From the NCBI RefSeq assembly GCF_011601275.1, contig NZ_JAAOLY010000003.1:248001-312000 (forward strand): a stretch of DNA of 64,000 nt, written 5' to 3'. Positions within the stretch are counted from its first letter, which is position 1, and each line of letters begins with the position of its first letter. A model generated the notes under the pieces. It ran no database searches, was not told the origin of the DNA, and saw nothing but the letters and a program-made list of their open reading frames with translations. A program made the position numbers and the translations under genes. This DNA is from Janthinobacterium lividum (lineage in GTDB: Bacteria; Pseudomonadota; Gammaproteobacteria; Burkholderiales; Burkholderiaceae_D). Shown one piece after another: positions 58,895 through 64,000 of the stretch.

Positions 58895-59968
58895 ATGAGC
58901 CTGATTAACAAGATGTTGCAAGACCTTGATGCGCGCGGCACCCCCGATGGACGCGGCGACGCGGCCGGCATCCGCTCCGTGCCCGAACGCGAGCGGGGCC
59001 GGGGCGTCTCGCGCGCGCTGGTCTTTGGCTGCGCCGCCGGCCTGACTGCCGCCGCCATCGCCCTGGGCTGGGTCTACCTGAAGCGCCCGTCCGTGCCGCC
59101 CATGCTGGTCAATGTGGCCAGTACACCGGTTCCGATCCCGGTCCCCGCGCCTGCTGCCGTTGTACCAGCGCCGGTGGTGGCCGCCCCGGCGGCGCCCGTC
59201 GCGGCGGCGGAACCCGAGCCCGTGTTCCAGGCCGAGGAAGTTGCTCCCGCGCCAGCCACGGCGCGGCCCGCCGAATTGCGCCGCATCACGGAAAAGGCCA
59301 CCAAGCCTGCCGCCGCGCCCGTCGTGAAGATGGCATTGCCGGCCGCCAGCGAGCGCATTATCGACGGCAAGCAAGTCACTGCGCAGCAGCGCGTGGAAAA
59401 TGAATACCGGCGCGCGCTGGCCCAGTTGCAGGATGGCCGCGTCTTCGAGGCGCTGGCCGGCTTGCAGCAGACCCTGCAACTGGATCCGCGCCACCAGGGC
59501 GCGCGCGAAACGCTGGTGCGATTGCTGCTCGAAGCGCAGCGCCCGGACGAAGCTGCCCGCCAGTTGCAGCTGAGCCTGGCGCTGGACCCGAAACAGCCGG
59601 CGCAAGCCATGATGCTGGCCCGTCTGCAGCTGGACAAAACCAACGGCGGCGCGGCCGCCCTCGATACCCTCACGCGCAGCCTGCCGTACGCTGCCGACAA
59701 TGGTGAATACCACGCCTTCCTGGCCGGCGTGCTGCAGCGCGAACAGCGCTATCGCGAAGCGTCCGAGCACTACCAGCTGGCCCTGCAGACGGCGCCCGAT
59801 AACAGCGTCTGGTGGATGGGTCTCGGTATCGCCTTGCAAGCGGATAACCACCCGGCCCAGGCGCGCCAGGCGTTCGAGCGGGCCAAGGGCTTGCAGACGC
59901 TGTCGCCGCAATTGCAGGCGTTTGTCGAGCGCAAGCTGGTGCAGCTGACGGCGGCTGCGGCGAAATAA
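58895..59968 (+). CDS. mshN: MSHA biogenesis protein MshN (TPR)
   Basis: A 357-aa bitopic protein. It starts MSLINKMLQDLDARG, has one membrane helix (about 47-68), a Pro/Ala-rich periplasmic linker and TPR repeats (ALAQLQDGRVFEALAGLQQT, LAGVLQREQRYREASEHY, LGIALQADNHPAQARQAF). This matches MshN. The family is needed for MSHA assembly and may act with MshM. It starts 17 bp after mshM and is the last recognisable cluster B gene. Confidence 0.9.
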   Translation: MSLINKMLQDLDARGTPDGRGDAAGIRSVPERERGRGVSRALVFGCAAGLTAAAIALGWVYLKRPSVPPMLVNVASTPVPIPVPAPAAVVPAPVVAAPAAPVAAAEPEPVFQAEEVAPAPATARPAELRRITEKATKPAAAPVVKMALPAASERIIDGKQVTAQQRVENEYRRALAQLQDGRVFEALAGLQQTLQLDPRHQGARETLVRLLLEAQRPDEAARQLQLSLALDPKQPAQAMMLARLQLDKTNGGAAALDTLTRSLPYAADNGEYHAFLAGVLQREQRYREASEHYQLALQTAPDNSVWWMGLGIALQADNHPAQARQAFERAKGLQTLSPQLQAFVERKLVQLTAAAAK

Positions 59969-59978
59969 CTTTACCTCA

Positions 59979-60911
59979 ATGAAAGAAACCAGCTTGAAGC
60001 CTCTCAATCTGCTCATCGTCCTTTGCTGCCTGGCCAGCAGCACCCTGGCCAGCAATGCACTGGCCGCGCCCGCCAGCCCGCCTGCCAGCTACGTGCTGGA
60101 AAATACGGAAGTGCGCGACATTCGTGCGCAAGCCCTGAAACGCGACTACCAGCTCTATGTCGCCTTGCCCGATTCCTATCGGCAGGGGACAAAACGCTAT
60201 CCGGTATTGTTCGTCGTGGACGCCAATTATTCGTTTGCCATCGTGCGCAATATCGCGCAGCGCCTGAACAAGCATGCCGGAATGGAAGAAGTGATCGTGG
60301 TCGGCCTGTCGTACGCGAACGGCGATGGCGGGGTGTACAGCCGCCGCCGCGATTACACGCCGACCACGCCGCGCAAGCATGACTACCGTTCGGACATGCC
60401 GGGACGGCAACCGGCTTTCGGCGAAGCGAAGGCGTATGGCCAGTTCATTTCGGGCGGAGTGTTTCCCTTCATCGCCAGTAACTATCGCGTCAACATGCAG
60501 CGCAAGGTGTTTATCGGCCATTCCTACGGCAGCCTGCTGGGCCTGCAATTTTTGCTGACCGAACCGCGCACTTTCGAGCATTACATTCTCGGCAGTCCGT
60601 CGCTGTGGTACGACGCCGGCGTCATGTTCGACCGCGAGCAGGCGTATGCCGCCAGCCACAAGGACTTGCCTGCGTCCGTGTTCTTCGGCATCGGCGGCCT
60701 GGAAAAGTTGGCGCCAGGCAAGAAGCGTTCGCGCTCCGAGGAAGAGGCCGACATGCTGGCCGACTTGCGCGAGTTCGACGGCAAGCTGAAATCGCACAAG
60801 TACCCGGGCCTGAAGACGCGATTGCGCGTGTTCGAGGATGAAGACCATGCGAGCGTGTTTCCCTTTGTGCTGACGCATGGCTTGCGGGCATACTTGGAGT
60901 CCTCGAAGTGA
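59979..60911 (+). CDS. secreted alpha/beta-hydrolase, esterase D/IroE-like
   Basis: A 310-aa hydrolase with a signal peptide (cleavage near ALA, about residue 29). The nucleophile elbow is GHSYGS (Ser in the G-x-S-x-G position); the probable catalytic His is in EDEDHASVFPFV near the end. RYPVLFVVDANYSF and HYILGSPSLWYD are typical of the IroE/enterochelin-esterase-like group. Substrates may be siderophore esters or other small esters. It starts 10 bp after mshN and could be co-transcribed, with no evident functional link. A ribosome site is not obvious. Confidence 0.82.
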   Translation: MKETSLKPLNLLIVLCCLASSTLASNALAAPASPPASYVLENTEVRDIRAQALKRDYQLYVALPDSYRQGTKRYPVLFVVDANYSFAIVRNIAQRLNKHAGMEEVIVVGLSYANGDGGVYSRRRDYTPTTPRKHDYRSDMPGRQPAFGEAKAYGQFISGGVFPFIASNYRVNMQRKVFIGHSYGSLLGLQFLLTEPRTFEHYILGSPSLWYDAGVMFDREQAYAASHKDLPASVFFGIGGLEKLAPGKKRSRSEEEADMLADLREFDGKLKSHKYPGLKTRLRVFEDEDHASVFPFVLTHGLRAYLESSK

Positions 60912-61395
60912 AACCGGTTTTGAAAAACCAGTTTAGCGAAGATAGCGGATTGCATTACTATTATGAAATAAAAATAAGAGAAATAGTAATGAATAGCGAT
61001 CTTGTTAAATAGCAGGCTTCCCCTGACATAAGCAGTGCCGAAGGTTGCGGCTGCGGGCATGTTTTTCTTGACGGATTGCCCTTGCCTGGCGAGCCATGGA
61101 CGAGCAGCAGTGGGCGCTCAGTCTTGACCTGCAACAAAAGTTGCTGGATGCGCCTGTGAGTGGGCGCTAAGGCAGCTTGCCGCGAATCGCCGGCATGGCC
61201 AATCGAGCCGGTGAAATGGCGTTTCCATCCCCTGATCCAGCAGTTTGTCGCAATGGCATGGGCGAGAAAACGGCAAGGCGATAGCATGTGCTGGGTTTCC
61301 TCATGATGGGCTGCCCGCAAGCGAGTGTTCGATGCTGACGGTAGCGCCGTCATCAACGGATGCTTCCCAATGACCTCGATCAGGATGAAATACGC
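60912..61395. other. intergenic region without a convincing gene
   Basis: The first about 110 bp are AT-rich (around 60915-61020); the rest returns to genome-like GC. A leftward frame gives an open stretch (60961-61356) without any motif, ribosome site or protein-like composition, and the other frames are interrupted. It may be the remains of a lost gene. I see no repeat, tRNA or terminator. Confidence 0.35.
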
Positions 61396-61854
61396 ATGAA
61401 ATTACCCCTTTCATATCTTCTTTCCACCTGCCTGCTGGGCGCCTTGGGCGCGATGGCTGGTGCGCAGGCGGCCCCCGCCGATGCGGAACTGCTGGTCCTG
61501 GTGCAGCGCCATGCGCAGGCCCAGAGCAGCTTCGATCAAGCCACCTTGAAAGCCGTCACGGCCGAGAACTATGTGGAAATATCGCCGGTCGGCGAGGTGG
61601 ACGGGCGTGAAAAAATGCTGTCCTTCTATGCGCCCGAGCAGAAGCGGCCGAGTCCGCAAGTCCAGGTCGATGAGCCGGCGGTGCGCCTCTTTGGCGATAC
61701 GGCGCTCATCTCGGCCCGGTTGTCCTACCGCGTCAACCAGGAAGGAGCGGCCCGTACCTTCGCCATGCGCGCAGGGTATGTCGCCCGGCTGGTTGACAAG
61801 CAATGGCTGCTCGTCAGCGCACAGTACACGGGCATCCGTCCGCCGAAACCGTAA
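61396..61854 (+). CDS. secreted NTF2-like (SnoaL/DUF4440-type) protein
   Basis: A 152-aa protein with a signal peptide (MKLPLSYLLSTCLLGALGAM, cleavage near AQA, residue 26). A cone-shaped NTF2-like domain follows: DQATLKAVTAENYVEISPVG, DGREKMLSFY, VRLFGDTALISARLSYR, and YVARLVDKQWLLVSAQYTGI at the end. Members have many roles; none can be assigned. The ATG at 61396 follows CAGGA and begins the signal peptide; the ATG at 61360 would add 12 polar residues and was rejected. Confidence 0.8.
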   Translation: MKLPLSYLLSTCLLGALGAMAGAQAAPADAELLVLVQRHAQAQSSFDQATLKAVTAENYVEISPVGEVDGREKMLSFYAPEQKRPSPQVQVDEPAVRLFGDTALISARLSYRVNQEGAARTFAMRAGYVARLVDKQWLLVSAQYTGIRPPKP

Positions 61855-61892
61855 GCTGGCATTTGCTCTGGCACCGGCCTTGCCCAGCCAGG

Positions 61893-62996
61893 CTACAGCC
61901 GCGCCTCATCCCCCCACACATGGCGCATGCTGAAATGCAGGCCGGCATCGTCTTCGTGCAGTGACGAGACGATGGCGAACTGGCTGTCTGCCGTGTCGCG
62001 GGGCGTCATCTGCGATAGCTCTGCGGCGGCCAGCGGCGCGCCCAGCGGGTCGCTGAGTGGATGCACGTGGCCGGCGCCCCGTTGCGTGACCACCCCCAGT
62101 TCGCCGCTGCGCAGGCGCACCAGGGTGCCGGGCGGATATTTGCCCAGCAGGTTGACGAACTGTTCTCCCAGCAGCGGATCGATGGGCACGCCCTGGTCGA
62201 GGAAGATGTGCTGCAGCGCCTGGTCGGGCACGATGGAGCGGCGGTAGTTGCGCGCGGAGACGCGGGCGCAATAGCGGTCCGCCAGGCCGATCAGCTTGGC
62301 GTTTTGCAGGATCTCATCGGCCGTGCGCCCTTGCGGGTAGCCGCTGCCGTCGTCGTTTTCATGGTGCAGGAGCACGCAACTGAGCCATTCCTCGTCGTCG
62401 ACCCCGGCGCAGCGCAACAGTTCCGTGCTTTCCTGCGGATGCTGGCGCACGATGCGCATTTCTTCGTCATTCAGGGGGCCGCGCCGGTCCTGGAAACTGT
62501 CGTGGTGGCGCAGCATGCCCACGTTCATCGTCAGCGCGGCCGCGCCGATCAACAGCAATTCATCGTGGGATTTATGCATGCTGCGGCCCACCAGCATGGC
62601 CAGCAAGGCCGTTTCGATGCAGTGGCGCACGGCGTAGCTGCCGGCGATCTGGTTCAGCAAGATGCTGGCCAGGGCGATATCGGCATCGTGTTCGAGCGCA
62701 CGCAGCAGTTCGCGGGCGATGTCGCGCACGTCGCGCTCGGCATTGTTTTCGCTGCGCAAGGCCAGCAGCAGCCGTTCCAGGCGCTGCGCCGCCTCATTGA
62801 GCAGGCGCAAGACGGACGGCTGCTCCGGCGCGCCCACATACAGCCCCAGCTGCATCAGCCGCCCCAGCTGCGCGCCATCCGTGATGATCTGGCCCTTGCG
62901 CAGTTGCGGGCCGGCACTATGGTCAGCCAGAAACAGATCCCAGGGCAGGGGTTCGCCGGGAACCAGGTCGGCCGGGCCGATGCGACGCTGTACCAT
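61893..62996 (-). CDS. HD-GYP domain protein with a degenerate HD motif
   Basis: A 367-aa protein related to HD-GYP c-di-GMP phosphodiesterases. The GYP half is well kept (VLLHHENDDGSGYPQG, then NAKLIGLADRYCARVSAR). The metal-binding HD dyad, normally in L-H-D-I-G-K, reads L-T-M-N-V-G, so His and Asp are both lost. The first about 100 residues have no recognised motif. The ATG at 62996 has an AAGGATG site. It may bind rather than hydrolyse c-di-GMP, which would matter beside a pilus controlled by c-di-GMP. Function is inferred. Confidence 0.8.
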   Translation of the reverse strand: MVQRRIGPADLVPGEPLPWDLFLADHSAGPQLRKGQIITDGAQLGRLMQLGLYVGAPEQPSVLRLLNEAAQRLERLLLALRSENNAERDVRDIARELLRALEHDADIALASILLNQIAGSYAVRHCIETALLAMLVGRSMHKSHDELLLIGAAALTMNVGMLRHHDSFQDRRGPLNDEEMRIVRQHPQESTELLRCAGVDDEEWLSCVLLHHENDDGSGYPQGRTADEILQNAKLIGLADRYCARVSARNYRRSIVPDQALQHIFLDQGVPIDPLLGEQFVNLLGKYPPGTLVRLRSGELGVVTQRGAGHVHPLSDPLGAPLAAAELSQMTPRDTADSQFAIVSSLHEDDAGLHFSMRHVWGDEARL

Positions 62997-63037
62997 GCTG
63001 TCATCCTTTGCTTCGCCGTGGCGGAGCCATGCTTGAT

Positions 63038-64000
63038 TTAAATGCTGCGCAGGCGCTCGAGCGCCAGGCGCAAGGTCTCGTCCTTCTTGGCAAAGCAGAA
63101 GCGCACGATGCCTGATTCTTTTGCCTGCGCGTAAAACGCGGAGACGGGAATGGCCGCCACCTTGATGTCCGTCGTCAGCCATTCGGCGAACTGCGCTTCG
63201 GTCTCTTGCGAAATGGCATCGTAGCGCACGCACTGGAAATACGTGCCGTCGGCCGGCAGCAGGGTAAAGCGGCTGCCTGCCAGGCCGTCGCGGAACAAGT
63301 CGCGCTTGCGCTGGTAAAAGGCGGGCAAGTCCAGGTAGGGCTGCGGGTCGGCCATGTAGCCGGCCAGGCCGTGCTGCATCGGCGTATTGACGGTAAACAC
63401 GTTGTACTGGTGCACTTTGCGAAACTCCGCCGTCAGCGCCGCTGGCGCTGCCACGTAGCCGACCTTCCAGCCCGTCACGTGATACGTCTTGCCGAAGCTG
63501 GAAACGATGAAGCTGCGCGCCGCCAGTTCCGGATTACGGCTCAGCGAGGCGTGCGGCACGCCGTCGTACACCATGTGCTCATACACTTCGTCAGATAGGA
63601 TCAAAATTTGCGTGCCGCGCACGATGTCGGCCAGCGCGGCCACATCGGCGGGGCGCAAGATCGTGCCCGTCGGGTTGTGCGGCGTGTTGATGATGATCAG
63701 GCGAGTCTTGTTGCTGACGGCCGCGGCCAGTTGGTCCCACGGCACGCTGTAGCCCTGTTCCCCCACCTCCATGGAGACGAGCACGGGCACGCCGCCGGCC
63801 AGCGCGATGGCGGGCAGGTAACTGTCGTAGGCCGGTTCGATGACGATGACTTCGTCGCCCGGATGCACGCAGCACAGGATGGCCGTGGTCAGCGCCTGCG
63901 TGGCGCCGGCCGTGACGGTGATTTCCGTGCCCGCATCATAGCTGTGGCCGTACAAGCTGGCGATCTTCGCGGCAATGGCGCAGCGCAAAGGCGCGGCGCC
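63038..64000 (-). CDS. PLP-dependent aminotransferase (YbdL/kynurenine-aminotransferase-like), truncated by the window
   Basis: The C-terminal 320 residues of a class I/II aminotransferase; the start lies beyond the right edge. Visible are VTAGATQALTTAI (cofactor phosphate region), IINTPHNPTGTIL, DEVYEHMVYDG (Asp/Tyr contacts with PLP) and SSFGKTYHVTGWKVGY, with the Schiff-base Lys. The last motif and overall pattern fit the methionine/kynurenine aminotransferase branch (YbdL, KAT) rather than aspartate aminotransferase. The upstream residues read continuously to the window end (GAAP before LRCAIA), so no start should be placed inside the window. Confidence 0.88.
   Translation of the reverse strand, partial: GAAPLRCAIAAKIASLYGHSYDAGTEITVTAGATQALTTAILCCVHPGDEVIVIEPAYDSYLPAIALAGGVPVLVSMEVGEQGYSVPWDQLAAAVSNKTRLIIINTPHNPTGTILRPADVAALADIVRGTQILILSDEVYEHMVYDGVPHASLSRNPELAARSFIVSSFGKTYHVTGWKVGYVAAPAALTAEFRKVHQYNVFTVNTPMQHGLAGYMADPQPYLDLPAFYQRKRDLFRDGLAGSRFTLLPADGTYFQCVRYDAISQETEAQFAEWLTTDIKVAAIPVSAFYAQAKESGIVRFCFAKKDETLRLALERLRSI

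Noticed and set aside
60961-61356. Leftward open frame in the esterase-NTF2 gap
   Set aside because: No ribosome site, signal, motif or plausible composition; neighbouring frames are broken. I could not link it to a transposase or other family.
1-64000. CRISPR arrays, tRNA/rRNA genes, insertion sequences, prophage
   Set aside because: No regularly spaced repeats, no tRNA-like cloverleaf or rRNA sequence, no transposase or integrase motif was recognised by eye; a dedicated search could still find a tRNA or IS remnant.

Overview
The window looks like a piece of chromosome from a high-GC betaproteobacterium, most likely Oxalobacteraceae close to Janthinobacterium. This rests on composition, codon usage and gene content (AceE-type PDH E1, beta-class GST, MSHA-type pilus genes); no rRNA or other phylogenetic marker is present, so the genus is an inference. 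I recognised no rRNA, tRNA, CRISPR array, insertion sequence or prophage.

Layout. (1) 1-9236: a left-reading sugar operon with an IlvD/Edd sugar-acid dehydratase, HpcH/HpaI aldolase, MalK-type ATPase, periplasmic sugar-binding protein, two permeases, aldose 1-epimerase and the start of an SMP-30 lactonase. A LacI-type regulator is divergent, and a 14-bp palindromic operator lies between. Together they should import a sugar and degrade it by a non-phosphorylating oxidative route. (2) 9237-18057: metE, a small lipoprotein gene, a 62-aa ORF, a C-terminal-only AceE relative, a MarR regulator, a full aceE and a GST. Three ungapped 137-bp intergenic copies, each ending in a terminator and carrying an anti-Shine-Dalgarno stretch, look like sibling small RNAs. 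(3) 18161-25640: an AspT-type transporter, a divergent MFS/TetR pair, a VOC protein, and an operon of two acyl-CoA dehydrogenases and two MaoC proteins. (4) 25724-31173: a very large hybrid histidine kinase followed by a PleD-like diguanylate cyclase.

(5) 31755-59968: the most unusual part. Two complete but different pilus/type II secretion-like assemblies stand head to head around a roughly 200-bp divergent promoter at 46536-46742. Cluster B (right-reading) is an MSHA-type pilus locus in the order E, G, F/B, A, C, D, O, P, I, N-like, J, K, L, M, N. Cluster A (left-reading) has its own secretin, GspE/F ATPase and platform, ExeA-like ATPase, TPR protein, PilM/N/O/P-like proteins and three pseudopilins. 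It also contains a split ABC-2 transporter: the ATPase is the first gene and the permease lies about 12 kb downstream among the pseudopilins. The two GspE ATPases carry MshEN-type N-termini that differ at the Arg expected to contact c-di-GMP. Two c-di-GMP-related genes (the diguanylate cyclase and an HD-GYP protein with a degenerate HD motif) lie in the same window.

(6) 59979-64000: an esterase, an NTF2-like secreted protein, the HD-GYP protein and a truncated PLP aminotransferase that runs off the right edge.
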